Source: Collybiopsis luxurians FD-317 M1
Lineage: Eukaryota > Basidiomycota > Agaricomycetes > Agaricales > Omphalotaceae
Length of the DNA stretch: 64,000 nt
Assembly: GCA_000827265.1 (NCBI GenBank)
Contig: KN834799.1
Span: forward strand, 344,626 to 408,625
Direction: 5' to 3'
Part shown: positions 35,626-47,806 of the stretch, in pieces
Position numbering within the stretch: the stretch's first letter is position 1
Layout of the letters: each line of letters opens with the position of its first letter
Position numbers and translations under genes: made by a program
The notes under the pieces: generated by a model
Database searches by the model: none
The model's input: only the letters and a program-made list of their open reading frames with translations
What the model was told of the DNA's origin: nothing

Positions 35626-36772
35626 TTAAGTTGACCACGCATTGGTATATTCCTGATCGGCGTATGTTGGCAATCCTGTCGCAGGCCATTGGTTTGAGCG
35701 AGAGACCCCATCTTCCGGACAGAAGCTAGGGGTATCGCTCCAACAGGAAACGGAGTTTTCTTGTGGATGAAAGAAATTACGACTTTGATGCGGCGAAGCA
35801 TGCCAATCTTCATGTTGAAAATTCTCCGATGCTTCAGTTGAGAACGCAGGGTAGTACAACGAGTTGGGCACCGGAGAGTGGCCCAAACCCGCCGCATATG
35901 GAAACCTGCTTTCGTCAAAATTCGGCGACATCGATGACGATGGAAAAGATGTTCTGGGAGCTACATACCGCAAATTTATCGGCAAACAGAACTATTACAG
36001 ATTCTTCGATTTACTTACTAGCTTCCAAATTGGACGATACAGTATCTCTTTGCCCAACGTCGAACTGGAAGCTTGATGGAGGGAATTGTTCGTTGTCACA
36101 ATTCGCAACAGGGTTATTGACGGCTACTAAACGATCATTAGTATCAGCATTAAAAAGCGACGACTTGTCATTCTCTAAAGATTATCGGCCGTGAAGTGGG
36201 GGTGGAAATAGAAGGAACTACCTGGAGGGGGGCGATATAGATCTTGCTCAGAGGGATGAAGTGGAAATGCATCTTGCGGAACCGATGTAACATGTTGCGC
36301 TAGTGGGAGGTGAGTTATGTACAATAAATTTCTGTCGACATAAGTCCATTAATTACGTACGAGCTACCGAGGCTTCACCGTTAGAATGGTGAACCTTAGG
36401 ATCGGGATGGCGTTCATCTTCTCGGTTCTTAATTAAAGAGACTTGGGACTTTCTGCGAGTGTGAGACGAAGACGGATGTCGTGGAACATTACCGCTCTCT
36501 GACGCGAGCCGTCGGTGGATCTCTCTAACTCTTTTCCACTTTTGTTGTTCAATGGATGAAAGAGCTCTCCAGTCCTTCCCTGCGCGTTCAGGGGTTAAAG
36601 ACTTATATTGTTTGAACGTCGTGAAGGCGTTAGACGAAGGAAGAGTCGACGCATTGCTCATTTCCAGTGCAATGTTCTGAGCATCTTCTTCCATTCGAGG
36701 ATCCAATATCTCCTCTCCATGGCAGTTGTAATGGATGAAAATATTGTCCTGTGGTCGCGAAACTTCCGACAT
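35626..36772 (-). CDS. HMG-box-like putative DNA-binding protein (310 aa, 4 exons)
   Basis: Exons 36772-36361, 36299-36222, 36126-36019 and 35960-35626 keep frame from ATG to stop. Around residues 45-90 'SNAFTTFKQYKSLTPERAGK' and 'DWRALSSIEQQKWKRVREIH' resemble an HMG box (NAF start, W-R-x-LS, K-W). The first loop is shortened, so the box is divergent. A basic patch ('HTRRKSQV') follows. The C-terminal half is Ser/Pro/Asn/Tyr-rich and looks disordered, as in activation regions. A nuclear regulator role is inferred from this layout; relation to mating-type HMG factors cannot be judged from sequence alone. Confidence 0.6.
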
Positions 36773-36779
36773 TGAGGGA

Positions 36780-39035
36780 AAAGTACAAGGAGAAGACCTG
36801 TAGGCTGTAAAATACAGGACAGAAAAAATTGAACTTTATACATCCAGTACACGCTTCAGTTTGAGTCGACTCCAAGTTAGAAATCTGAAACACTCGCCCG
36901 ATAGTCATGTTCCAAATTAGTTAAATGGGTATGTGTAAACCTGAATAGCAACCTCCAAAAAAGCGGCACGTTCCAGTGATTCTTTGTAGCGTGCTGTCTA
37001 CCATTGTACCCATCATGATCACAATAGACGGGCGTATTCTGTTGATTGGCTCGACACCTTTGCTCGTGGACGTGATAGGAAGATCGAGACTTTAGCTGTC
37101 ACAGCAATGTGCTTGGACCCACCACACTATGCCCAGTGGGGAATGACTCTAGTCTATTGTTAATTTTACTGAAGTCGGGCCGTAGGCAATATTTACGCCG
37201 CAGGCACCCCAGCGCTTTATACAGAACCGATTGAAAGTGGAGTTAAGCCGTACTTATCTTAGAGACTTTTTGCTGTTGGCAAGATCACACTGAAGGATAA
37301 TGTCAAGTGAAAATACCGTTGGAGTGATCCATGTATACTTTACGCTGGTATATGATCCGAAACTTGGAATTAATGAAGTCCACGAAGTGGTATTAGAAGA
37401 TTAAGATGTTCACGAAGACGAAATCATATCACTTACCGAAACCGGCGCAGTCATGCTGCGAGTATACACTCGCTGTCACCAATGGACATGCTCCTAAAAA
37501 TGAGGACAGGACCCAGATTTTCACACCAATTCTACACGAACAGCTACAAAAAAAGCTAGATTGAGAAGGACTGAGAGAGGCGCTTGTATACACGAGATGA
37601 TACACGAGTGATACATGAGGACTCAGTGGGATGATGAGTGGTTATCGCTGGTTCATGAGGATAAGCGCCCCCCCGAAACCTGTGATAGCTGGAAGAATAG
37701 GATATTAGCTGTGGAGAATGTAAAAGAAAACATGGCATACTGCATGCGAATCGGGAGCGGTTTTGTTTGACTGAAAGTATGAGAATGCAACGTTCGAAGC
37801 AAAGCAGATTCCGAGAAGACAGATCTGAAACGCAATAAAGTGTGATATTTTCTAGGTTTAATTTCATTTCCTATGAGCTGCGAGGCGCTTTCTTCAACGA
37901 CGGGGGTAAGTTACTCCAGGAAATTTTTTCCGATGTCGGGCGGGCCTTGGCCCTTCATAGCCTAGTAAGTTCCAAGAACGGATTGTCAATGACAGGTTAC
38001 GTATGCACGCAGAGAATCAGAATGAACTACCTGCACGAAAAAAAGTCTGAATGTACGTTTACCATCCCGCGTCGGATGATGGAAATCCAGAAACTGTGGC
38101 TGCTCGTTTCCAACATCAGAAACCAGTTATATCAGCAGTCGCATATCATTTCAAAGATGCTACCCATTCCAATATCAGAAAACAGCTTTATCATCAGCAG
38201 TCGCATACGTACCATCTCCTGTAAATGTAAGACTCCATGTTGAGTCCATGAGACGTCAGACGAAAGCTCTCGTTAAACACATCACATGTCACCCATACAC
38301 CTATTTCTATTGCACCTTGATTGCACCCGAAGCTCTTCTGGCAAATAAATGCAAATCAAAGATAAGAACCAAGGGCGCTCGCAATCACACAGGATAAGTG
38401 TAGGCTTTTCCTACGGAGTTTACGATGAGATAAATATCCAAGGGGGGAAATATCATACACTCACCGATAGATTCAACATGGACGAGAGCGCAGAGTGATC
38501 GGAATGTTCCCATGAATCCAGAACTTCAGGTTCCAGCTCGCCGCAGTGAGAACAAAGACCAGGAAGAAACAACGAATGAGAATGACTAGCAAATGTATGT
38601 ATGTATTATCGATACACACTTAGGTTACAATGCTAAATACAAAAAAAAAGAGGGCTTTATCATAGCAAAATCTGAAAGCTAAAGGGGGACCGCAGGCGGA
38701 GTAGGGAGAGAGGGTGCATACTACTATCATACTACGTAAAACAAGCAAGAGGGCAAAAAACGAACGCACACCGCACAGGGCAGGTCAAGTCATTTTCAAG
38801 AAACGAAAGGACACAAAAAGGGGGAATAGAACACTAGTAGTACAGATAATATGTTTTTTCGATAGAAAAAGATTAGCGAAAAGTAATCAACATGAACATA
38901 TCTATTCTTACACATCTTGCGAGTCGAATCCAGTCTAGGGAGGAACCACTGGGAGGGAGAAGGGAAAAGAGACTACATGAATCATCATTTGTCAATCAAT
39001 CACCGCATCAAACTTTACGCCGAAGAAACTTTCGT
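36780..39035. other. Gene-poor, nothing recognised
   Basis: Contains an imperfect direct repeat at 38109-38207 and an A-rich tract near 38640. A plus-strand open frame at 37842-38243 covers that repeat but shows no family motif. Confidence 0.35.
38109..38207. repeat. Imperfect direct repeat of about 38 bp, two copies
   Basis: 'CCAACATCAGAAACCAGTTA' starting near 38110 and 'CCAATATCAGAAAACAGCTT' starting near 38169 each continue into a shared AGCAGTCGCATA. The copies are about 58 bp apart. Confidence 0.7.
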
Positions 39036-39042
39036 TTTTTTT

Positions 39043-41963
39043 TTACTCGCTATCCTCCGCCGTGAACGAAGTCGGCGGAGACTCGGCCTCTTCAGACATT
39101 TTAGCCCGTTTCGCTGTCGTCGTCGTTATCGCCGCCGCCGTCAAGGTCTGTCCTTCAGACACTTTACCGACTTGCACATCCACATCCACATCCATATCCA
39201 TATCCAGCACTTCCGAGCTACGTTTCCGCAACATCGCCTTCGAAGGATCAGGAACGGTCAACCCTGGGCCATCCAAAGTCGTAAATGTCGTCATCGTCGT
39301 CGTCGTAGGAGAAGCAGGACCCTCCGTTCGAATCCGTTTCGGCGGAGTCTTAGGAGCATCTACCACAATTTCATCCTGTATCTCCGGGTCGTTACCGTTA
39401 CGACCATCATCTTCAACCAACCTCCCATCATCAATCTCATCGCAAGACCGTTTCCGAGGGCTGACTTGAGGCTCCGAATGAAGAGGGGCATTGGCGGGAT
39501 GGTTTGTTCGACGATCGCTATGCTTGCCGTATACCGCAGGACGATTAACTCTAGGTGGCGATCTTGACCTTGACCTGGTATTGTTGTATCTTCCCAAAAG
39601 CTCGTCGTCCTCGAAATCCGAATCGAATTCGTCATCGTCATCGTCGTAATCCAGGTAATCGACCTCTTCTTCCCTTCCCCTTTGGTCTACAACAGCAGCG
39701 GCTTCCTCCAATCTAATCTCCACTAGATCATTTTGCACAGTCTTCTGATGATGGTTGTCGACAACGGCAGTGACGGGAGCGACGGCTGGAGATTCGGCGA
39801 CGACACCGGCGGCAGCAGCAGCAGCCGCGTTCGCCTCTGCTTGCGCCCGCTCGCATATTTTGCATCTACAGTGATATAATGGAGCGCAGGCTTCTCTCCA
39901 GACCTAGAAATAGACAAATCATCAGATTACAAATAAAAAAAGAAAGATACACGAAGAGCTTACCATTTTAAAGGCCTCGACACTATGTACAGGCATGTGA
40001 GCCATGATGACGGGAACGTGGGGTATCGGATGGATAAGGCGAGGCGGATTAAGGACAGGGGTAACAGCAATCATCACTGGTTTCGCATCTTGGGCCACGA
40101 CGCTCTTCTTGCCTTCCACCAACGGCGGAGGCGATGGAGTCGTTTGAAGCGTCGTCGTCGAAAGTACTGGACTCGTAACCGTCGAAGATTCGTCGGAAGA
40201 TTTGCTTGATCCGGATGAAGACGAAGTCGAATGATCATCGCTGGAAGAGGCTTCTTCCCTCGCGGCAGCTTCTCGCTGAGCGTTCCTTCGTCTCTCGAGC
40301 CAATCGACGCCATCGAACCAGGTAGCTTCATCCCGAAGCTCTTTCATGACGTCCTCGAGGTTCATCCGCGTGGCACGAATGGCAGGGTCGATACCGTCTG
40401 CGCCACATTCGATCACAAGCCGTCGGACGACATTCTTCATCGCGGGGAGGAGAAGGATGCGCATCTGCTTTTGAAAGGCGCGGAAGGACTGTTCACAGAG
40501 AGGGTGTGATGGGGGAATGGTTTCTTTGACGGTAGCGAGTTTGGGATGTTCATCGATCGCGGACTCTTCGTCGCCAGTCTCCATTGGTTCGTCTTCTTCG
40601 ACCGTCCAAGGACACGGGTGTTGGGCGCGGACCTTGTCCCAGGGATGATCAGGATGTATGTGTCCCCACCACTGATCGCCAGGACTGATCCAAAATCCGT
40701 CCAAGATCCTGTTTCGAGCCCAGTCGCCTAAAGCGAGGTCGCGAATTCCACTATCTTCGGTAAGCTGCGCGAGCTCGTAGTCATCTTCGTCGTCATCCTC
40801 GGGATCACTGAGATCCATTTCAGTGTCTTCACCTCTGGCTGCAGCTGCGAAACGTTCTTCCCGACCGTCGAACCGAGACGCGGCGAGTGCTTGAGAAAGC
40901 ATGTCGCCGAGCTTGGTGTGCGTGCGAATCCAGTGGCGCTCCCTCGCGACCATAAGCACGTCCGCTATCCTTCCCTCCGCAAGGTCGATAAAGTTGTCGA
41001 CAGTATTTTTAGCTTCCCAGTCGTCGATACGGAACCGTTGACCCCCGACCGCGTCCTTGATGTTCTGGGAGCAAGCACTGCGCCAGAGCCATTCGGAACG
41101 ACAAGATCTGCAAGTAGCTTCTACGTTGGGCCACATGTCGAGATCTTCATTCTCGAGACAGCCGGCGAGGAAGTAGGGGTTGGACTGGCGTTCGATTTCT
41201 GCGGTCTGACGTTCGCGGAAGCAGAGACCACAGTAAGCTGTTGCTGTTCTATCGTGATCTCTGCAGACACCACAATAGCCGAGGTAAGGTGTGTAGACGA
41301 GTCGTTTTGCGTTACCGAGACCTTGCATGCTGTTTGGAGAGTTTATTCGACAAACGAAGCAAGAGAAGCGAGTAACGGTCCGGAAATGTTGGAAAGGGGA
41401 AGCTCTGACCGGTGGCGCAGAGGAATTGTTATTGCGAATCCAGGCGTTGGCGGCCATTGTATCGTGTGGATCGATCAGAGCTATAGCATGCATCCAGAAC
41501 ATATGGGATTCCACTGTAAGCAATTTTATTAGCATTTGTACGAGATAAAGCTGAAATTTGAGTACGGACTAGCAGCTCCCCATTGAGGACATATACTCAT
41601 GAACCGTTCCACTTCCTGAGCGTCTCGTAAAGCTGTGTAGACCATCCGATTTTGCCAGAAAACTCGTTGCTGCCATTGGTCTGGGCAGTAGTTTGATACA
41701 GATATGTCCCAGATATAATACGTGGCGATAACCCTGCTCGAAATATCAGATATCCTTTACGCGTACCGGTGGATAACGACGAAGACGGCTGACCTCACCA
41801 GTTCCTCTGGAAGTTGGGCCCAGGATCTGTTCGTTACCTTTCCTTTATATGCCGGAACGTCGCCAGAAGTCGAGCTCATTGTAGCCGGCGATGAACAAGT
41901 TGGTTCTTCGTCGACGCCAGAGTACACGGAGGTCTGTGCACAAGCGGGAGCTGTGACGTTCAT
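39043..41963 (-). CDS. Large conserved basidiomycete protein with F-box-like start, Cys clusters and acidic tail (914 aa)
   Basis: Exons 41963-41794, 41733-41570, 41513-39964 and 39903-39043 join in frame. 'SWAQLPEELVRVIATYYIWD' near residue 50 resembles an F-box start. 'FSCFVCR', 'YCGVCRDHDRTATAYCGLCF' and 'CRSCRSEWLWRSACSQ' look like zinc-binding clusters. 'YHCRCKICERA' adds a further Cys group just after the last intron. Acidic runs (about 265-285 and in the last exon), a Ser/Thr-rich linker and a basic cluster ('PRKRSCDE') suggest a nuclear protein. I recognise it as conserved in mushrooms but can give no function; an adaptor role in ubiquitination is only suggested by the F-box-like segment. 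Confidence 0.75.
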
Positions 41964-41989
41964 GCATGACTTGTTGGGGTCATGCCGTG

Positions 41990-43250
41990 GGAGATTTTAG
42001 TTACCACGCCACTCTGGGCGCTTAGCATCTTGGCGCTCGTTGAGATCCATCCATCCTAGGTATATTTCTTCTTCAGCCAAGTATCTCTGTGTTATCATCG
42101 AAGTTATCAGGCCAAAGGCATACAAAAACCTCGAATTATTTGTCTTCATCCATACCGGCGACTCCGAATTTCCTCTGCACCTACGGTCTTATATATAAAT
42201 ACACTTCTGCTCGTGCTCCCCTGAAGCGTGTCTATTCCAAGATCCACACTACTACTGTTACTTTTGCCACTGTACTATCTGCTCAAAAAATCATCAAGAA
42301 TGTGACAGTTGAATTTTTTGGTTCAAATCGAGATTCGTTAAGTGATACGGTTTACAAGGAGATCATCTTGAATCAGTCGCTCTTATCTTCGATACCTGGC
42401 ACGGCCCCGAGTCGTTACTGGATTCAAGATACACATGATAATTCACACTCATTCCCAACCATCTGAGCGTGTCCGTTGTTGAAAATCTCTTCGATGTATC
42501 TCTCTCGATGGAAACTAGCTTCCGACATCTCACGGCATATCAAGGAGAAAGATTTCATTTGGAAGCTCAATTTCTGGATATCGCTTCACCCCTGGTGGCT
42601 TTCAGGAGAAGATATGAATCGGTCTAAATGCGAGGTAGGCTATCATTCTTGTTTTGGTACATTAGCTTACCTGTTCTCTCCTGATAGAGTTGCTAACCTT
42701 GAGAACGACACGAATTTCTTTCACATCGGCTCTAAACGGAACCGTTGCTTATCAATCACCTGGATGATCATCTCGGTTCTAGTGTAGGAACCAGGATACA
42801 TGATAAAGTACGTGTTTACGACCACCCTTAGACCTTGTTCCTCCTATGTTTTGTTACTTGCATTCCGCCGCCCGCGGATGTGCACTTACTATTATCAGCC
42901 ACAGGTTTTGCGAACAGAATATACTTTTGAGATGCTGCTGTGGCGATCAAGCATCTTTAGCTCTGCATATTACTGTCACACGACTGCGATCTGAACTTTG
43001 ACAGACACCGAGTTGCGAGTCGCATACGTGAGTATTGCTTGCCTATTCTTTGCTTTCGGCACTACATATATATACCGTCGCTTCAATGGCCAATGATTAC
43101 TCGCGCACGTTCGATCTTCACAATTACACTAAGGTCGGTGTGTTCTACAGCTTTAGTCGGCAGTGCCTAACAAGCTGATGGGCCTTGTTCTCCTTCTGTT
43201 CTTAGAGTGTTTCTTATAATTTAACAGCCCTTGCGTTTGGAAAGAGGAGG
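41990..43250 (+). pseudogene. Decayed unknown gene upstream of GTPase paralogue 2
   Basis: Plus-strand blocks read 'VRPKAYKNLELFVFIHTGDS' (about 42110), 'KNVTVEFFGSNRDSLSD' (about 42300) and 'FHLEAQFLDIASPLVAFRRR' (about 42555). The last is followed by an intron-like GTAGGCTATCATTC...GATAG also present upstream of paralogue 3 (47266-47320). The frames are interrupted. No family is certain. 43020-43250, just before the GTPase start, is shared with 47580-47800. Confidence 0.4.
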
Positions 43251-43259
43251 GGTCAAGGA

Positions 43260-45360
43260 ATGTCCATCAATAGCAGCTCTTCCCTTCGCTCGCCGCCGCC
43301 CTCACCAACTATCTCATATCTCACCCCCCGTAGAGCGTTAAATGACAGTTTTTCCATAATCGAACATGAATTGGCCTCATCGACACAAGAAATTTTGGCT
43401 GAATGTGAACGGTAGGTAGTGCCGCGCTTTCACGCCGTGCTTTTGATTTCATATCTTTTTCGGCAGACTCCGAATTCTGTTGATAGGAAAGGTCAGTTTC
43501 CAAAACTCTTTGACGAGAGTACTAGAAGCCAACAGAAACTATTTTTTAGTCAGGGGCTGGTAAATCATCGTTGATTAATGCGACTTTCAAGGTCGACGAT
43601 GCACATGTGTCCCATGAGCAATCAGGAGTGTCCGACATAAACCAAGAAATCATATCTAAGCAAAACTCACGATTCGTTATCCACGACTCTCAAGGCTTTG
43701 CGGCCGGAGAAACCCAGAACTTTGAGACAGTGAAGAAATTCATCAAAGATCGGGCACAGCGACCAGAGCTCAAAGATAGACTCCATGCAATTTGGTAAGT
43801 CGCCTTTTGAAAGTTGAGATGATAATTCTGACTTAGATGCGACAAGGTTTTGCATGGAAATCCCAACTGAGAATGGCGCGCTCTTTGAAACGGCGGATCA
43901 AAGCTTTTTCGAACTTGATCTGGAGAACGGTACGTGTGCTGCAGACTTTGACCGGCAATGGATTACTGACACATGCCTCTCACAGTTCCAGTCATCGTAG
44001 TTTTTACTAAATACGATCTTTTAATCAGCAAACTAGAGATGCAGGCTACGGATGATGTGGACGATGAAGAATTCAAGAACTTTATCCGCCAGAAAGCCGA
44101 AAACTTTTTTGAGGAGACTTGCGTCCGGCCGATGAGGGCCATCACCTCGACTTGCTCGTATGTGAAGGTTTCCATTAAAGGTACGCAATAATTGGTTCAG
44201 GAAAAGGCTTTCGTTAACGGATTTGTTTCTCTCAAAAGAAACTGATTACTATCGTAATACCCTTGACAATCTCGTTTCCGAGACCAAGAATAACTTGGAT
44301 GAGCACATGTGGATTTTGTGGGCGATAGCGCAAAGGGCTAGCGTCGAAACGAAAATAGATGCTTGCATAGAGTACGTCTTATTTACTCAACTTGAATCGT
44401 GACGTCGGTACTGATTATCGATTTCAGAGTTGGTCGCCGCAGTAAGAGGACTCGTCATGTTCGTACAGCGTTTCGTTGTTTAAAATGTTAACAGAGTACT
44501 GGAGCGGCCTCGTTACCGGTCTTCACTTCCCGGGAAAAAACCTTAACCAATGCCTTAAGATAATCCATGACGATTTAATTGCTGTTTGGAATTTCAACGA
44601 CCCCGATGAGGTACACCGTGATTTGTTTTTCATGGACATGTAACATGACGCTCGTCCCTCCAGCTTCTGAAATCCCAGGGTTTTAAATTGTCGATGACCG
44701 ACATGGTCAACGACCTTGATATGAGGGAGTCGCATCATGCCAGAGAAACCATGTATGTGTTCTGTCTTGTTTTCTGAGATTGAACTGAAAATTAGACCAG
44801 TGCTACCGTTAGCGGTATGATAGGACTTATTACTGCCGTAATCCCAGGTGCAGTGGTGATCGCAGTTCCCGCTGCCGCTGGGGTAGCCATTGCTCAATGG
44901 CTCTTTTTTGCCTACCAAGAAACGTGAATTGTTCAAGTTCAACAAATGATTGTTCGATGCTTACGCCTCATTTTGCAGACCTGCTATCCTCCAGCTAATG
45001 ATGGGCTATATAGCAGATCTAACCACTGTGCTTCAATGTTTATTTTGGATGATGCGTGCAAATAAGGAAGGAAGCAAGGTGGAACAGTGTCACATAGATC
45101 ATGCTATTGATGTGCACCAGAAAACTGGTACCCAACAGGTTATTCATCAAAAAATTCGGTCATTTGTCTCTGATTCAAAAACATTCAAATTTGGAAAGAA
45201 GGGTCGAGCTTTGGGGGAACTGATTAAAATTATAGAAAATGTTAGGTTCAAGCCGGAAGAGGTCGGAAATGGTCGGCCTCGTGCGCTGTCTAGATTTACC
45301 GAATCTTCGTTTTCCACTACGCTGAGCACAGCAGGGAGCACACTTGGCCATAAGTCCTAG
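43260..45360 (+). CDS. Membrane-associated P-loop GTPase, paralogue 2 (518 aa, 11 exons)
   Basis: Exons 43260-43411, 43467-43491, 43550-43794, 43847-43929, 43986-44180, 44239-44371, 44428-44441, 44495-44610, 44664-44752, 44801-44923 and 44979-45360 all keep frame. After a Ser/Pro-rich N-terminus ending 'ELASSTQEILAECER' comes the P-loop 'IGKSGAGKSS' (residues 57-66), DSQG (105-108, Walker B/G3) and TKYD (176-179, G4). Residues 235-350 are mostly helical ('SETKNNLDEHMWILWAIAQR', 'LHFPGKNLNQCLKIIHDD'). Residues about 357-388 form a Gly/Ala/Val-rich hydrophobic segment ('AVIPGAVVIAVPAAAGVAIA'). A soluble helical domain and a Ser/Thr-rich tail follow. This is a TRAFAC-like GTPase family expanded in mushrooms, without known function; membrane insertion or binding is inferred. 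Confidence 0.88.
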
Positions 45361-45699
45361 GCCAAACTCCCGGATTCTACGTTGATTGGATTGGATGCAT
45401 AGCCAAAGCCAATGTAATTAAACTACTCGTCCTTTTAAACACGTAGATTGAATATTGTGAACTTGTTTCTGCCGAGGCAAAAATCTATGCTCCTGAATGG
45501 TGTCCATAATGGCAAACCCGGGTGTCTTAACAATGCCCTCACAAGTGATAATACTTCAGGAGATCCTGCAAACATCATTCTACAGCTTTGAGACCCAGAA
45601 TCTGTGCCAGATGACAGATGTTTCTACAAACCGTGCATTATTTACGGCCACGAGCTGGGTGGCGGCCGTGAAGACTCGGAGGACGGAACTTCGTGTGGG

Positions 45700-45965
45700 G
45701 AGCTTTTACCTATTTCTCGTTAACAATTTTTGCCATTGGCCAGTGGCTACTTATTGCCCACTAAGAAACATGAGTTATTCCAAGTCCACTAATGATTGAC
45801 TGTTCAATGCTCAAGTGCTGTTCATAGACCTAATATCCATAAATTAATAATGGAATACATATGCGGTTTACAGAGTGTTCTCAGTCTTTATTCCAAGTTA
45901 CATTTGATTATCAATACCGGACAGATTTAACAGCTGTGCTCCAGTGTTTATTCTGTATCATGCCC
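45700..45965 (+). pseudogene. 3' relic of a GTPase copy
   Basis: 'CATTGGCCAGTGGCTACTTA' at about 45735 matches the end of the hydrophobic-segment exon of the paralogues. About 100 bp on, 'atatgcggtttacagagtg' and 'gacagatttaacagctgtgc' match the last intron and last exon of paralogue 4. The rest is missing, so only about 260 bp of a copy remain, just after paralogue 2. Confidence 0.7.
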
Positions 45966-45989
45966 GGTTAATTTTAATTTCTAGGTATA

Positions 45990-47800
45990 TTTCTCTAGAT
46001 ATTTCTTCAGCCTAGTTTTTTTTTTTTTGTCATCCAGTTTTAGGCAAAGGACATAGACTATCTTTTTCTCGGCTGAGGAAGGACTCGATATTCTTTTCAG
46101 TGTCCTTGACTTCGTATACTACCGACTTCGAGCAAGTATCTGACGCGCCGGATCATGGCTTTTAAGTTGTGACATTTTTTCCTTAGACAAGGCTGCGATT
46201 TGCGAGTCACAATTCCTGGTACTATACTTATCAAAGAACTTCGACATAATCACCTGAATGATGGTCGGCCTGAGTCAGATGCGCAGTCTGGTCTACGTGA
46301 ACGTTTTCAACTGAATACCCTTACAGTTTTGGCGGGGTGACTGTAGCAAATGGTGATTCCAAAAGTCTTATTAACTGTGTACGCATCAAGTATACTTCAT
46401 GTGGAACACAGTTTTTCAGCTATAATTTTCCGCAGCATACGACTATATCCACGATTTTTGCATAGCAAAATTAGGCTTTCCATCGGCTATCGAGTTGCAC
46501 GTTCCTTGCTCGAAAGATTATGAAAAAGTTGGACTTCATCCAGGCTCGTTGAATGATTTACTTTGCAACCTGATCTTCCCTAATCAATCAGTCAAATGCT
46601 CTTTTGGTTGCCTTCATCTATGAGCTTTCAAGTTTAGACGCCTATCTTTGTATCGCCTTGCTCCGTCGCCCGGACGCGTCGCTGACTGAACAATCCGTCT
46701 CCGTCCCATCTGTTTGTCTGTCGGTCCTCACTACTGGTACTTACCTTGGCTTGCGACCTTACCGTTACAGCTTTGGCGGGACGCCTTGGATCCTAAAACT
46801 CTCATCAACCGTGCACGCACCCGCAATGCGTGGATCACGACGGTACACGACAGTGACCGCCGTTTCTGGACTGTAAATATCGGGCTTGGCGTTGGCTTCC
46901 AAGTCCCATGTTATTTGCTTCAAAGATGATCAGAAATTTGACTGTTGGACTTTTGGGTTCGAAGAGTTACCGTAGAGATTCTTCGTTTTACACGATAATC
47001 ATTCCGAATCGGCCATTTTTATTTTCGGAATTTGATCTTGCGCTCACGGTTGACTGACTTGGGCCGTCATTAAAATTTCGACCGCCTTTGTTCGCAATAT
47101 ACGCACACCCATTCCCAAACCGTCTGAGCGTGTAGGTGACGTTCGTGGGAAATATTTCAATTGTACCTCTGTTCGAAGAAGACCCACAGTTTGTCAAAGA
47201 GAAAGACGCCATCCAAAGGCAGCTAGGTTTCTGGTGAGCTTTTCAAGAGATGATACTAAATGCGAGATAGGCTATCATACTTGTTTTGTTACATCACTTT
47301 CCCTCCTCTCGTCTGATACAGTTACCTTGAAATTTCTATCAAGTGCACGATTATCTCGGGTCGAGTGTAAGAATATGAGTAGACGACCAAGTATATGTTA
47401 CGATCACCCTGGACTTTGTTCCTCTTGCTCCTGCATTCTACGGATGTACACTCGAATTGAATCTACGATTGAGGTGCTGTTATGGGCCTTAGGCTAATTC
47501 AGCGCTGAATAACGGGGACATACGACTGCGATTTAAACTTAACTTCGGCTGATGGCGGATACCTTTGGACTACAACTAGGCGCCTGCGTGAGCATTATTT
47601 GCCTTTTCCTCCTTTCGGTACCCTATATTTACCAACATTCCAGTAGCCAGTTGCACGTTCGTCGTTACCATCATACTAGTGTATGTGTGTTCCACAGCTT
47701 CAGCTCGCAATGCCCGACAAGCTGATGGTTTTATTTAGATTCTGTTCTGTGAGCGTCTCTTATAATCTGACGTCTCTCGCGTTCGGAAAGAGCAGAGGTC
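45990..47800 (+). pseudogene. Decayed unknown gene upstream of GTPase paralogue 3
   Basis: Blocks at about 46730-46930 ('LWRDALDPKTLINRARTRNA', 'TTVHDSDRRFWTVNIGLGVG') and at 47110-47320 are partly alignable with 42100-42720. Examples are 'CCCATTCCCAAACCGTCTGA' versus 'CTCATTCCCAACCATCTGAG', and the shared 'ATGCGAGATAGGCTATCAT'. Frames are interrupted by stops. Together with the region before paralogue 2 this suggests a second gene duplicated as part of the unit and then lost. Family unknown. Confidence 0.4.
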
Positions 47801-47806
47801 AGGAAA

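Noticed and set aside
35763..36194. 143-aa plus-strand open frame
   Set aside because: Antisense to the HMG-like gene, whose four exons join in frame.
39062..39567. Long plus-strand open frames opposite the conserved acidic protein gene
   Set aside because: They are antisense shadows of a GC-rich coding exon, low in complexity (His/Arg or Ser/Val runs), without splice or family support.
40891..41532. 213-aa plus-strand open frame
   Set aside because: It lies antisense to exon 3 of the 914-aa protein, whose motifs and splice sites are much better supported.
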